Source: Chryseobacterium sp. CY350
GTDB taxonomy: Bacteria; Bacteroidota; Bacteroidia; Flavobacteriales; Weeksellaceae
Length of the DNA: 64,000 bases
NCBI RefSeq assembly: GCF_027945075.1
Contig: NZ_CP116034.1
Coordinates: forward strand, 3,534,001-3,598,000
Direction of reading: 5' to 3'
Below the pieces are notes generated by a model. That model worked only from the letters and a program-made list of their open reading frames with translations, did no database searches and had not been told where the DNA came from. Each line of letters opens with the position of its first letter. Within the stretch, counting starts at the first letter, position 1. Position numbers and translations under genes: made by a program. This document shows, piece after piece, positions 16,922 to 25,331 of the stretch.

Positions 16922-17917
16922 CTAATTGTTTTGTTTTTTATATTTGTTTATATATCCTTTATTTTTCCATAAATAATTACTTACTGTAGGTAAACCTATT
17001 GATTTGCGCAAAGAGTCTAATTTTTTTTCATTTTGTACAGGAGCTATATTATAATCGGGGCCTAAATAACTTCCATATAATTGTTTTTTATCCTTATACA
17101 AATAATATTGATCTATCATGTTTGCATAATTGGTAGGGCTAAATTTTCCTTGCATTACGGCTCTTTTTAGCAGTGGAATAAAATAATTTAGTCTTATAGA
17201 GTCTCTTGTATGTAGTAATGGTATATGAAAGTTATTCGCATAACTATAATCTTCTGAATTTGTGTACATACTTCCTAGTAATTTCCAATCGGGAACACCA
17301 TATTTTTTGAAAATTTTAACCAATAGTTTTTCATGTACCTTATCTATTGAGTCTATTTTTTCGAAATTATCCACATTGACTCGATAATACTGATCTTTTT
17401 TATAAATATTCACCAAAGTGTCTCTCAATCCTACATTGATTTTCTTTAAAAGTTTATTATTTTCAATGTTAACAAAATTTTCATCAATACCATATTCCTT
17501 AAAGATTAAACTCATAATACTGTCGTTTTTTGCACGACGATACGGATAACCGTATTTTTTAATGAAAAAAATTGTATTTTCCTTAATGTTAGATTTATTA
17601 TTTGTTAAGTACGATAATTTAAGATAGTTTTTATATTCTTCATAATTAATTTCATTCAATGGCTCATAATTTTTGAACAATTTATCTAGTTTTTCAAAAG
17701 CTTCTACATTTTTACCAATCGCGCTTAAACTATCTGCTTTATATACCTCTAAATAATATAGAATATAATTTACTTTTTTAGTAGTAGAAAAACGAATGTA
17801 GTTAGTTTCTTTTACTTGTTCTATTTGACTTTTTTTTGGGTTATAGCCACTACACGCAGTAATAATTATAACTGCGCTAAAAAAAATTACCTTAAAAATT
17901 ATGAAATAACTACGCAT
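16922..17917 (-). CDS. lipoprotein with DUF6624-like C-terminus
   Basis: A 331-aa predicted lipoprotein: hydrophobic signal (residues 7-20) ending at the lipobox TACSG. The C-terminal third resembles, from memory, the DUF6624 family: KYGVPDWKLLG, FIPLLKRAVMQGKFSPTNYA, then KKQLYGSY and RKSIGLPTVSNYL. Function unknown. It is the first gene before the RiPP precursor, 27 bp upstream and on the same strand, so it is probably part of that cluster, perhaps as an export, protection or target-binding factor. It has lower G+C than the metabolic genes nearby, like the rest of the cluster. Confidence 0.75.
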   Translation of the reverse strand: MRSYFIIFKVIFFSAVIIITACSGYNPKKSQIEQVKETNYIRFSTTKKVNYILYYLEVYKADSLSAIGKNVEAFEKLDKLFKNYEPLNEINYEEYKNYLKLSYLTNNKSNIKENTIFFIKKYGYPYRRAKNDSIMSLIFKEYGIDENFVNIENNKLLKKINVGLRDTLVNIYKKDQYYRVNVDNFEKIDSIDKVHEKLLVKIFKKYGVPDWKLLGSMYTNSEDYSYANNFHIPLLHTRDSIRLNYFIPLLKRAVMQGKFSPTNYANMIDQYYLYKDKKQLYGSYLGPDYNIAPVQNEKKLDSLRKSIGLPTVSNYLWKNKGYINKYKKQNN

Positions 17918-18144
17918 TCATTTATCGTATCTTATGATTGATTTTATAAAAGTAAAAAAAAAACAAGCTAAATGAATAAAATACAATTATTTAACATTTA
18001 ATCATTTGATTTAAAAAGAAGTGATAGTTTAAGTGTATTTGATTTATTTTTATTTATAATTTGTAGTTATTAGTTTATTTTTTAAATAATGCTTAATATA
18101 ATTTTTTATCGTTGGTGTAATGGAATATTCATTTTTTTAGTTAA

Positions 18145-18174
18145 ATAAAAAAAGCATCCAATTTGGATGCTTTT
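18145..18174 (-). terminator. terminator after transketolase genes
   Basis: Stem aaagcatcca (18151-18160) with tggatgcttt (18164-18173); the minus strand continues TTTTTATTTAAC. Confidence 0.75.
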
Positions 18175-18194
18175 AAATTTATTTCTAAAGAAAC

Positions 18195-19142
18195 TTATTT
18201 AGCTAAAATTCTCTTTACCGCTTCAATTACAGCTGTAGAATCGATTTTATACTTTTTCATTAATTCAGCGGGAGTTGCAGATTCTCCGAAAGTATCGTTT
18301 ACTGCAACAAATTCCTGTCTTGTAGGTCTTTTTCGTGCCAACATTCCCGCAATAGACTCACCTAAACCACCAAGATAGTTATGTTCCTCGGCAGAAACAA
18401 TTTTACCTGTTTTCTCAACAGATTTTAAGATGATCTCTTCGTCAAGCGGCTTAATAGTGTGAATGTTGATCACCTCACAAGAAATACCTTCTTTCTCAAG
18501 CTCTTCAGCGGCAACCAAAGATTCCCAAACTAAGTGGCCTGTTGCAACAATTGTTACATCTGTACCTTCTTGTAGAAGAATACCTTTTCCAATTTCGAAA
18601 GGCATGTCTTCAGGAATGAACACAGGAACTACAGGTCTTCCGAATCTTAAGTAAACCGGACCTTCAAACTCAGCAATGGCTAAAGTTGCCGCTTTTGTCT
18701 GATTGTAGTCGCAAGTATTGATTACAGTCATTCCGGGAAGCATTTTCATCATTCCGATGTCTTCTAAAACTTGGTGTGTTGCCCCGTCTTCACCTAAAGT
18801 AAGACCTGCGTGAGAAGCACAGATTTTTACATTTTTATTAGAATATGCAATTGACTGACGAATTTGGTCATACACTCTTGAAGTAGAAAAGTTAGCAAAA
18901 GTTCCGGTAAAAGGAATTTTTCCTGTGATGCTCAATCCCGCAGCCAATCCCATCATGTTTGCTTCGGCAATACCAACCTGGTAAAATCTTTCAGGAGCTT
19001 TTTCGATGAATTTTTCCATTTTCAAAGATCCGATAAGGTCTGCGCAAAGAGCTACAACATTGGGGTTTTTGTCAGCCAATTCAGCCAATCCGGCTCCGAA
19101 TCCTGAACGTGTATCTTTTTTTTCTGTATATGTATATTTCAT
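18195..19142 (-). CDS. transketolase, C-terminal subunit
   Basis: Pyrimidine-binding and C-terminal domains of transketolase (315 aa), which with the N-terminal subunit encoded upstream moves two-carbon ketol units in the pentose phosphate pathway. The start MKYTYTEKKD (19142) is where this family begins. Seen: GIAEANMMGLAAGLS, where the Glu activates thiamine diphosphate, and EDGATHQVLEDIGMM near residues 100-120. The gene follows the other subunit by 225 bp on the same strand, so the pair is encoded as two polypeptides, as in archaea and many Bacteroidota, not as one broken gene. Confidence 0.93.
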   Translation of the reverse strand: MKYTYTEKKDTRSGFGAGLAELADKNPNVVALCADLIGSLKMEKFIEKAPERFYQVGIAEANMMGLAAGLSITGKIPFTGTFANFSTSRVYDQIRQSIAYSNKNVKICASHAGLTLGEDGATHQVLEDIGMMKMLPGMTVINTCDYNQTKAATLAIAEFEGPVYLRFGRPVVPVFIPEDMPFEIGKGILLQEGTDVTIVATGHLVWESLVAAEELEKEGISCEVINIHTIKPLDEEIILKSVEKTGKIVSAEEHNYLGGLGESIAGMLARKRPTRQEFVAVNDTFGESATPAELMKKYKIDSTAVIEAVKRILAK

Positions 19143-19367
19143 GTGAATTTCTAAGTTTATAAATTGACTAATGATGTTTAATAATTGATATGAAAACAAA
19201 ATTTTTAACTATTAAGATGAATTAATTTTAGTAAATAAATTAAGATAATAGCTGAAGATATTTTAAGCGTTATGCTAAATCAGATCTATCATATTCTTAA
19301 AAAATATTCAAAACTAAAATTTTTTAATATTTAAATATGATCATAACCCATTACTCATTACTTATAA

Positions 19368-20219
19368 TTAATAATCTGCCGGAGCTTCTAAGTACAATTG
19401 TTTGAAAGCTGTATCCAGCTGCTCATCGTTCGGAGCTTTACCATGCCATGCGTGAGTTCCCATCATATAATCTACTCCGTTACCCATAATGGTATGAAGG
19501 ATGATTACTACAGGTTTTCCGTTTCCGGTTTCGGCTTTTGCTCTTTCCAAAATAGCAATTACAGCTTCAAGATCATTACCGTTTTTCTCTTCCAATACAA
19601 TCCACCCGAAAGCTTCTAATTTTGCATGAAGATTTCCTAACGAAAGAACGTTTTCTGTGCTTCCGTCAATTTGTTGTCCGTTATAATCGATGGTAGAAAT
19701 AATATTGTCTACTTTTTTGCCAGCAGCGTACATGAAAGCTTCCCAAACCTGACCTTCCTGCAATTCTCCGTCACCATGAAGAGTGTACACCAGAGAATCG
19801 TCACCGTCTAATTTTTTACCCTGAGCAACACCTAGAGCCACAGAAAGTCCTTGTCCTAAAGAACCAGAAGCAACTCTGATTCCCGGTAAACCTTCGTGAG
19901 TAGTAGGATGTCCCTGTAATCTTGAATCTAATTTTCTGAAAGTTTTCAGTTCCTCTACCGGAAAGAAACCAAATCTTGCCAGAGTAGAATAAAAAACAGG
20001 AGAAATATGTCCGTTTGATAGGTAGAAATGGTCTTCGTTTTTACCTTCCATGGTGAATGGTAATTTATAATTCATTACTCTACCGTAAAGTGCTGTGAAA
20101 TACTCTGTGCAGCCCAAACTTCCCCCAGGATGTCCTGAATTTACAGCATGAACCATTCTTAAAATGTCTCTTCTGATTTGTGTAGTAAGAGATTTTAGCT
20201 CTTCAATACTTTTACTCAT
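19368..20219 (-). CDS. transketolase, N-terminal subunit
   Basis: Thiamine-diphosphate-binding half of a split transketolase, 283 aa. Seen: the early GHPGGSLGCTEYFTALY stretch, and the ThDP/Mg motif starting HGDGELQEGQVWEAF (about residue 143) and ending about 30 residues on with DYNGQQIDG. It pairs with the downstream subunit gene. No obvious -7 box precedes it, only a 240-bp spacer containing REP-like hairpins. Confidence 0.93.
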   Translation of the reverse strand: MSKSIEELKSLTTQIRRDILRMVHAVNSGHPGGSLGCTEYFTALYGRVMNYKLPFTMEGKNEDHFYLSNGHISPVFYSTLARFGFFPVEELKTFRKLDSRLQGHPTTHEGLPGIRVASGSLGQGLSVALGVAQGKKLDGDDSLVYTLHGDGELQEGQVWEAFMYAAGKKVDNIISTIDYNGQQIDGSTENVLSLGNLHAKLEAFGWIVLEEKNGNDLEAVIAILERAKAETGNGKPVVIILHTIMGNGVDYMMGTHAWHGKAPNDEQLDTAFKQLYLEAPADY

Positions 20220-20379
20220 ATATTAGGATTTATTATTAGGATTGATGAATGCGAATTTACAATTTTTTGTCGGCTTACGGAAATGGGAAATCCGGATTGT
20301 GAGTCCGAATCTTGTCTCGACTAGTTTTATAAAAGTTAAAAATATCTCAAAAATTTTGACTTGATTTAAATTAAATAGG

Positions 20380-20429
20380 ATCGGGCTTTAGCCCGATTTA
20401 CTTTCGGACGTAATATATGGCTTTAGCCA
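20380..20429. repeat. two GGCTTTAGCC-type palindromes
   Basis: Hairpin atcgggct-tt-agcccgat (20380-20397) is followed by a related shorter one, tggct-tt-agcca (20418-20429). They share the GGCTTTAGCC core, which looks like a repeated intergenic element rather than a classic terminator, since no T-run follows. Confidence 0.6.
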
Positions 20430-20459
20430 AAATTTAAAGTTGGTAATAGAACAATTTTT

Positions 20460-21305
20460 TTAAGAAATAGAATTTGTCTCTAAGCTCTTTAAAATTCGGC
20501 CATCGGAAGTTTTCCATTCGGTTAGACCATTTGCATTTCTTCCCATGACTATTGCTGCGGCATACGAAGGGCTAGAGAAAATAAAATCTTCTGCAAATTG
20601 ATTATTTATAATAATTTCTTTTCTCAAGAGTTCATCTCTAAAATTTTTAAATGTATTTGATAAAGATGGCGTTACAGAATCTGCAACCCTTGAACCCTTT
20701 AGCACTAAAAAGCCTTCGGAAGTCTGCTCACCCATTGCATCACAACCTATTGCTGCGGTTATGTACAAAATTTCTTTAACCTTAGTAGAAGATGATTGTT
20801 CTCTTTTATCTTCAAATACTTTATGACCAAGAGTGTTTACTAATAACAAAATATAATTTAAAAACTCTTCCATTTCTGCTCGATCAGATTCTGAAATAGA
20901 AGATTGGGTTGGAATGCATCCGTTTTCTAAAATGTATCTATTGGTTCTCGTGGCTATGTCATGAAGTCTATTTTCTAGATATTTGATATGAGCTTTATTG
21001 AGATTTTCATCTTTACTTGTAAAAACAATTGCTTCGTTCCAAAAATCTTTACTAGAAAGGTGTTGATTTAATCTGGTAAAAACATTTTCTGCTTCTCCTA
21101 TATATACAAGGTCTTTATTATCATCATTTTTTCCTAACAATAGATAAATTCCAGTTGACATTAAATCTTTCCGATCAATGCAGTCTTTGATTTTTATTCT
21201 TGGGATTTTATAAGCTTTTCCAGTCCAGTTTGAAAGTTCACAAGACATTCTTCCGTTAGGATCTCCATCTATTAAAAATATTTTTATTGTTTTTCCAAAT
21301 GCCAT
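20460..21305 (-). CDS. GIY-YIG nuclease-fold protein with DUF4357
   Basis: 281 aa with two parts. The middle (about 50-140) holds a GIY-YIG nuclease fold: GIYLLLGKNDDNKDLVYIG, then FTRLNQH with the conserved Arg and YLENRLHDIA with the catalytic-type Glu. The C-terminus (about 205-275) looks like DUF4357: GFLVLKGSRVADS and SYAAAIVMGRNANGLTEWK. Proteins of this design occur near restriction-modification or defence genes, but none lies here, so it is an orphan. It could cut DNA or be a DNA-processing accessory; no partner is visible. Confidence 0.82.
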   Translation of the reverse strand: MAFGKTIKIFLIDGDPNGRMSCELSNWTGKAYKIPRIKIKDCIDRKDLMSTGIYLLLGKNDDNKDLVYIGEAENVFTRLNQHLSSKDFWNEAIVFTSKDENLNKAHIKYLENRLHDIATRTNRYILENGCIPTQSSISESDRAEMEEFLNYILLLVNTLGHKVFEDKREQSSSTKVKEILYITAAIGCDAMGEQTSEGFLVLKGSRVADSVTPSLSNTFKNFRDELLRKEIIINNQFAEDFIFSSPSYAAAIVMGRNANGLTEWKTSDGRILKSLETNSIS

Positions 21306-21344
21306 GATTTGTATTTATTTAATTTCTTTAGAGGTTAAGTATCA

Positions 21345-21412
21345 CAGCCCGACTTGAACAGAGCTCTTTTTGTGAAACAAAAAAGCGGGAGGGGAAGGCG
21401 GAAAAAGCTGAC
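21345..21412. repeat. probable interspersed element with hairpin
   Basis: The stretch has a hairpin (about 21363-21370 with 21379-21386) flanked by cagcccgacttgaac on the left and gggaggggaaggcgg on the right. The text is unlike the AT-rich spacers around it and resembles an intergenic element repeated in Chryseobacterium genomes (recollection only). The minus strand reads GCTTTTTTG into the hairpin. Confidence 0.45.
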
Positions 21413-21422
21413 CAAATAATTA

Positions 21423-22997
21423 TTAAACCAACTTCAAATAATTCTTATTCTTTACCATCCACAACCCAATAAAGGTCAGCAATCCATTTAGAATAATCAG
21501 CTCCACACCAATTCTATAATCGGTGTAAGTAGTTACTGAGTAATTAATTAAATAAGTCAGAACCGGTGCTAAAAGTGTCACCGCAAGAATAGAATATTTT
21601 CTTGAAATTTTAAATTTGGTAAAGATTCCGAAAGCGAAAAGTCCTAAAAGTGGTCCGTAAGTGTAGCCCGCAATTTCCATAATCAGGTAAACAATAGATT
21701 TGTCATTCATCGCCTTGAAAACCATAATCAGGATGAAGAAAACTACAGTAAAAGTTAAATGGATCTTCATACGAAGATGTTTCTTTTGCTTTTCTGTTCT
21801 GGTTTTATCTTCGTTTAAATTTAATAAATCCACACAGTAAGAACTCGTCACTGCCGTTAATGCGCCATCTGCGGAAGGGAATAAAGCTGAAATCAATCCA
21901 ATGATAAAAATGACAGAAATTGTCATTGGAAAATATCCGTTCAAAGATAAAGCCGGGAATAAATCGTCTCCCATGATATTTTTTACATTTCCTGCGGCAT
22001 CTTTAAACCCGAAAATATTTGATACAACTTCTTTCCCCTCGACCATATTGGTGATCTGTGAATATCCTGCGCCATTTTGCAACGCAAAAAGATAAAGCAA
22101 ACCACCTAGGAATAAGAACGCAAGATTTACAAAAAGCAATGTTCCTGCAAACGTCAGCATGTTTTTCTTTGAATTCTGAAGATTATCAACGGAAATATTT
22201 TTCTGCATCATTTCCTGATCAAGCCCCGTCATTGCTATGGTGATGAAAATTCCACCCAAAATGGTTTTTAAGAAAAATGTCTTGGAATTGGGATCAAAGT
22301 TGATGAAATGAGTATAGTTTTTCTGCTCCAAAATTCTGTAAGCTTCTCCAAAAGAAAGATTTAAATTTGATAAAATATAGACGATACACGCAATCAAACT
22401 GATAATCATAAACGAAGTCTGCAAGGTATCAGTAATGACAATTGTTTTTACACCACCTTCAAAAGTATAAAGAAGTACCATCACCAAAAGCACCATCGCC
22501 GTTACCCAAAATGGAACGCCCAAGCCTTCGAGTAAAAATATCTGCAAAACATTGACAACCAAATATAATCTCGCCGTTGCGCCAATCGCTCTTGAAACAA
22601 TAAAAAATACTGAACCGATTTTGTGCGCTTCTACATTGAATCTTTTACCTAAATAGGTGTAAATTGAGGTCAAATTCATTTTATAGTAGAGTGGAAGAAG
22701 TATTGCCGCCACGATAAAATACCCGATGAAAAACCCAATCACCATCATATAATATTCAAAACCTCCGAAAATATATTCGCTTCCTGTCATTTTACCAACG
22801 GTTCCGGGAACAGAGATGAAGGTTACTCCGCTCAGGCTGGTTCCTATCATCCCGAAAGCAACGAGCCACCATTTGCTTTTTTTGTTGCCGATGAAAAACG
22901 ATTGGTTATCAGAATTCCGGCTCGTAAAATATGAGATCACCAAAAGTCCAACGAAATAAACGAAAACAAACAGCAAAAGGATAGTTCCTGGATTCAT
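21423..22997 (-). CDS. sodium:solute symporter (SSS family)
   Basis: Inner-membrane Na+-coupled symporter of 524 aa with about 13 transmembrane helices; the substrate could be a sugar, sialic acid or an amino acid and cannot be read from sequence. Seen: the SSS start with FFIGNKKSKWWLVAFGMIGTSLSG near residues 34-57, and the family stretch GLISALFPSADGALTAVTSS near 370-390. A TATATTTG box lies 20 bp upstream (23018-23025), giving a short leader. It is separated from the acetyltransferase gene upstream by a terminator. Confidence 0.9.
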   Translation of the reverse strand: MNPGTILLLFVFVYFVGLLVISYFTSRNSDNQSFFIGNKKSKWWLVAFGMIGTSLSGVTFISVPGTVGKMTGSEYIFGGFEYYMMVIGFFIGYFIVAAILLPLYYKMNLTSIYTYLGKRFNVEAHKIGSVFFIVSRAIGATARLYLVVNVLQIFLLEGLGVPFWVTAMVLLVMVLLYTFEGGVKTIVITDTLQTSFMIISLIACIVYILSNLNLSFGEAYRILEQKNYTHFINFDPNSKTFFLKTILGGIFITIAMTGLDQEMMQKNISVDNLQNSKKNMLTFAGTLLFVNLAFLFLGGLLYLFALQNGAGYSQITNMVEGKEVVSNIFGFKDAAGNVKNIMGDDLFPALSLNGYFPMTISVIFIIGLISALFPSADGALTAVTSSYCVDLLNLNEDKTRTEKQKKHLRMKIHLTFTVVFFILIMVFKAMNDKSIVYLIMEIAGYTYGPLLGLFAFGIFTKFKISRKYSILAVTLLAPVLTYLINYSVTTYTDYRIGVELIILNGLLTFIGLWMVKNKNYLKLV

Positions 22998-23017
22998 GCT
23001 AAGATTTTAAATTTCAG

Positions 23018-23025
23018 CAAATATA
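23018..23025 (-). promoter_or_regulatory. -7 box of the symporter gene
   Basis: On the minus strand TATATTTG, an exact TAnnTTTG match, 20 bp before the ATG at 22997. Confidence 0.6.
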
Positions 23026-23048
23026 GTTTTTTTTGTTTCTGTTAAAAA

Positions 23049-23079
23049 AAACCTTTCAGAGAAAGTTACTGAAAGGTTT
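23049..23079 (-). terminator. terminator of the OsmC/GNAT unit
   Basis: Stem aaacctttcag (23049-23059) and ctgaaaggttt (23069-23079), followed on the minus strand by TTTTTAAC. Confidence 0.7.
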
Positions 23080-23105
23080 TTAAAATTTTTAATCAAAAAG
23101 CTGTT

Positions 23106-23387
23106 TTATAAAACATCTCTTAAATCTTCGTTTTTTTGAAAAGTTGCTTTGGCAAACGGACAAAGCGGAATGATTTTTTTGCCTTTCTCTCTGGCAAATT
23201 CTACAGCCTTGATCAGCATTTCTTTTCCAACACCTTTCCCGTTAAATTCTTCTTCTACCTCTGTGTGATCGATGATGAATCTCTCTTCACCCGCCCAGGT
23301 ATAAGTCATTAAGCCTGCTTTTTTTCCATCTATTAACGCTTCAAAGCTTCCGTGTTTTTCGTCGTTATTCTGTTTTACTTCTATCAT
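23106..23387 (-). CDS. YidJ/YjdJ-type GNAT acetyltransferase
   Basis: A minimal GCN5-related N-acetyltransferase of 93 aa. Seen: the acetyl-CoA loop with VEEEFNGKGVGKEMLIKAVE near residues 43-62 and the closing LCPFAKATFQKN, typical of this short family (YidJ/YjdJ, N-acetyltransferase family 'Acetyltransf_CG'). Substrate unknown. It starts 2 bp after the OsmC stop, so it belongs to the FMN reductase - YjdI - OsmC operon. A second family member is encoded at 26308-26625. Confidence 0.85.
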   Translation of the reverse strand: MIEVKQNNDEKHGSFEALIDGKKAGLMTYTWAGEERFIIDHTEVEEEFNGKGVGKEMLIKAVEFAREKGKKIIPLCPFAKATFQKNEDLRDVL

Positions 23388-23388
23388 T

Positions 23389-23787
23389 TTATGAAAATTT
23401 GGTTTGAATTTCTATTTCGTTGGTTAAAATTTTGTGTACCGGACAGGCATCTGCAATCGTATGAAGCCTCTTCAATTGCTCGTCGCTTAAATCTCCTCCT
23501 TCAAAACTAATATTTCTTTTAAAAACTGCCAATTTTGTGAGCGGAAAATTTTCAAGTTCTACCTCTACATCTATTCTTTCCACATTCCATTCTTTTCTGT
23601 CGATGTACATTCTCAAAGTTGCCGCCGTGCAGCTTGCCAGAGAAGTTGCTAAGATTTCAAACGGATTAAAACCTTCATTTTTTCCGCCTTTATCAATTGG
23701 TTCATCGGTGATCAGTTTATTATCACCGGCAACTACTTCTGTGTAATATTTTGTTTTGCCTAAGCTTGCTTTTACCGTAACTGCCAT
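23389..23787 (-). CDS. OsmC family peroxide-resistance protein
   Basis: A 132-aa OsmC/Ohr-type protein that reduces organic or fatty-acid hydroperoxides through two cysteines. Start at MAVTVKASLGKTKYY (23787), where TAATG links it to the YjdI stop; a longer in-frame reading only copies the YjdI gene in another frame. Cys residues sit in LATSLASCTAATLRMYID (about residue 55) and DACPVHKIL (about 116), the expected pair. It is part of a four-gene redox operon. Confidence 0.9.
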   Translation of the reverse strand: MAVTVKASLGKTKYYTEVVAGDNKLITDEPIDKGGKNEGFNPFEILATSLASCTAATLRMYIDRKEWNVERIDVEVELENFPLTKLAVFKRNISFEGGDLSDEQLKRLHTIADACPVHKILTNEIEIQTKFS

Positions 23788-24005
23788 TATTTCTGTGTGT
23801 TGAATTGATAACTTAATGCTCCTGAAGGACAAAGGTCTATTTGATTTTTTAGCTCTGCCGGAGTTGCATTTTCCGGTTTTAGCCAAGGTTTTTCGTTGGG
23901 ATTGTAAACCTGGGGAAGACTTTTTACACAGATTGCTGCGTGAATGCATTTTTTAGGCTGCCAAATGACGGTAATTTCGCCGTTTACATATTCATGTTTT
24001 TCCAT
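23787..24005 (-). CDS. YjdI-type mono-[4Fe-4S] protein
   Basis: A 72-aa member of the YjdI/Fer4_19 family. Seen: CIHAAICVKSLPQVY near residues 20-34 and IDLCPSGALSY near 57-67, giving the cysteines of one iron-sulfur cluster. Probably a small electron carrier working with the FMN reductase encoded upstream and the OsmC protein downstream. The stop overlaps the osmC start by one base (TAATG). Confidence 0.85.
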   Translation of the reverse strand: MEKHEYVNGEITVIWQPKKCIHAAICVKSLPQVYNPNEKPWLKPENATPAELKNQIDLCPSGALSYQFNTQK

Positions 24006-24061
24006 ATTTGTTTTTTTAAAATTTTTAATTCTATCTTATTGAATGGTTAATTTTTAGCTTC

Positions 24062-24598
24062 TTATGATTTTTTGATCTGAATTTTAAAACTTTCAATCTT
24101 ATGATTTAAATCTTTCATCATGTCGGGATTGATGACGCCGCTTTCAAGATCAAAGTTTTCATAAAATTTAGGCAGAGAAAAAGTTTCTTTCACATCTGCA
24201 CCAAACTGAGGGAAAAACGTTTTTGCGGTGTTCATTACATTTCCGCCACCATATCCGCCAGGAGAAGTTGACATTAACAACATCGGTTTGTTCTGAAAAA
24301 CTTTCACATTAATTCTGGAAGCCCAATCGAAAACATTCTTAAAAGCTGCCGAATAAGAGCGGTTGTGTTCTGCTAAAGAACAAACAATAACGTCGCATTC
24401 TTCAATCTGTTTCAAAAAGTTGTGTGCTTCATCAGGAAAACCTCTTTTTTCGCGGTCAACGGAAAAAACGGGCATATCAAAATCATTAAGATCTATTAAA
24501 TTAATTTCGTCGTCCTGAAAACTTTTCAGAACATATTTTACTAATTCTCTATTGATAGATGTGGAAGAGGTGCTTCCTGCAAATGCTAATATTTTCAT
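24062..24598 (-). CDS. NAD(P)H-dependent FMN reductase
   Basis: Flavodoxin-like reductase of 178 aa that reduces FMN or quinones with NAD(P)H. Seen: the phosphate loop AGSTSSTSINRELV (residues 6-19), EHNRSYSAAFKNVFDWASRI near residue 80, where the family has the E-Y-N-S segment, and TSPGGYGGGN near 110. Cytoplasmic. First gene of the redox operon with YjdI, OsmC and GNAT, which suggests a shared role against peroxides or electrophiles. Confidence 0.88.
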   Translation of the reverse strand: MKILAFAGSTSSTSINRELVKYVLKSFQDDEINLIDLNDFDMPVFSVDREKRGFPDEAHNFLKQIEECDVIVCSLAEHNRSYSAAFKNVFDWASRINVKVFQNKPMLLMSTSPGGYGGGNVMNTAKTFFPQFGADVKETFSLPKFYENFDLESGVINPDMMKDLNHKIESFKIQIKKS

Positions 24599-24843
24599 GA
24601 TTGATTATTTTTATAAAGCTATCAAATAAATTTAAGTCGAGATATATCTTCTTTTTTTAAGACATTACTGCTTCATAATTGATTATTGTTTTACTAATCT
24701 TAACTGTATATTAATTATTGTTTATTTTTTATGTATTATTTATGTTTTTATCACTTATACTTATTGTTTTTTATGCTAAGCATTGTTTTATTGAATTATA
24801 TTTGAAAAAAAATATTTTTAATTAAGTTATTCATAAATTAATA

Positions 24844-24851
24844 TATATTTG
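24844..24851 (+). promoter_or_regulatory. -7 box of the 24876 lipoprotein gene
   Basis: TATATTTG, an exact TAnnTTTG match, 24 bp before the ATG at 24876. Confidence 0.6.
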
Positions 24852-24875
24852 TAATACAGATAAAATCAAACATTT

Positions 24876-25274
24876 ATGAAAAAAACTATCCTCATGTTGG
24901 GTGCTGCCTCGCTGATCTGCGTTACAGCATGCAAAAAAAACGAAATCTTCGGAACTGAGACATCCAAAAAGGAAAGTTCAGTTGCTTCTGAAGAAAAAAC
25001 TTCTCCTGGATCCGGCGTTACAGTTGATGGAGTAGAAGTTCCGAAATTTAGTAATCAGGAAGTGCAGCAGTTTGCAACCGAATATGCACATATTGTCTCT
25101 GAAATGTCGGCCGCTTCAAGATCCGGTGATGTTGCAAAGAGCCAGGAGCTTACTGCAAAAGCACAGGAGTGGACGACAAAAAATGCTTCTTGGTCATCTA
25201 ACATGACTCCTGATGATTCTAAACTTTGGACAGATTTTCTTACAAAACTTTCAGCAGCCGAAAGAGAGAAATAG
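24876..25274 (+). CDS. small lipoprotein, 132 aa
   Basis: Predicted lipoprotein: signal MKKTILMLGAASLICVTAC with lipobox VTAC (Cys19), then a disordered Ser/Thr/Lys-rich stretch to about residue 50, and a helical C-terminal part (QEVQQFATEYAHIVSEMSAA onward) rich in Ala, Ser and Glu. No known domain. It would sit in the periplasmic or outer membrane. A strong promoter box precedes it and a terminator follows, so it is a single-gene unit, likely well expressed. Confidence 0.8.
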   Translation: MKKTILMLGAASLICVTACKKNEIFGTETSKKESSVASEEKTSPGSGVTVDGVEVPKFSNQEVQQFATEYAHIVSEMSAASRSGDVAKSQELTAKAQEWTTKNASWSSNMTPDDSKLWTDFLTKLSAAEREK

Positions 25275-25296
25275 GCTTTTCTTTTTTCAAAGCTAA

Positions 25297-25327
25297 AGCC
25301 ACTTGTACAGGAAGTGGCTTTTTTCTT
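25297..25327 (+). terminator. terminator after the 24876 lipoprotein
   Basis: Stem agccactt (25297-25304) and aagtggct (25312-25319), followed by ttttttcttc. Confidence 0.8.
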
Positions 25328-25331
25328 CTGT

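Noticed and set aside
18195..20219. Transketolase broken by a frameshift
   Set aside because: The two halves are separated by 225 bp, each has its own start and full domain, and split transketolases are normal in this lineage.
23787..23949. N-terminal extension of OsmC to 186 aa
   Set aside because: The extra residues are encoded by the overlapping YjdI gene in another frame and lack OsmC similarity.
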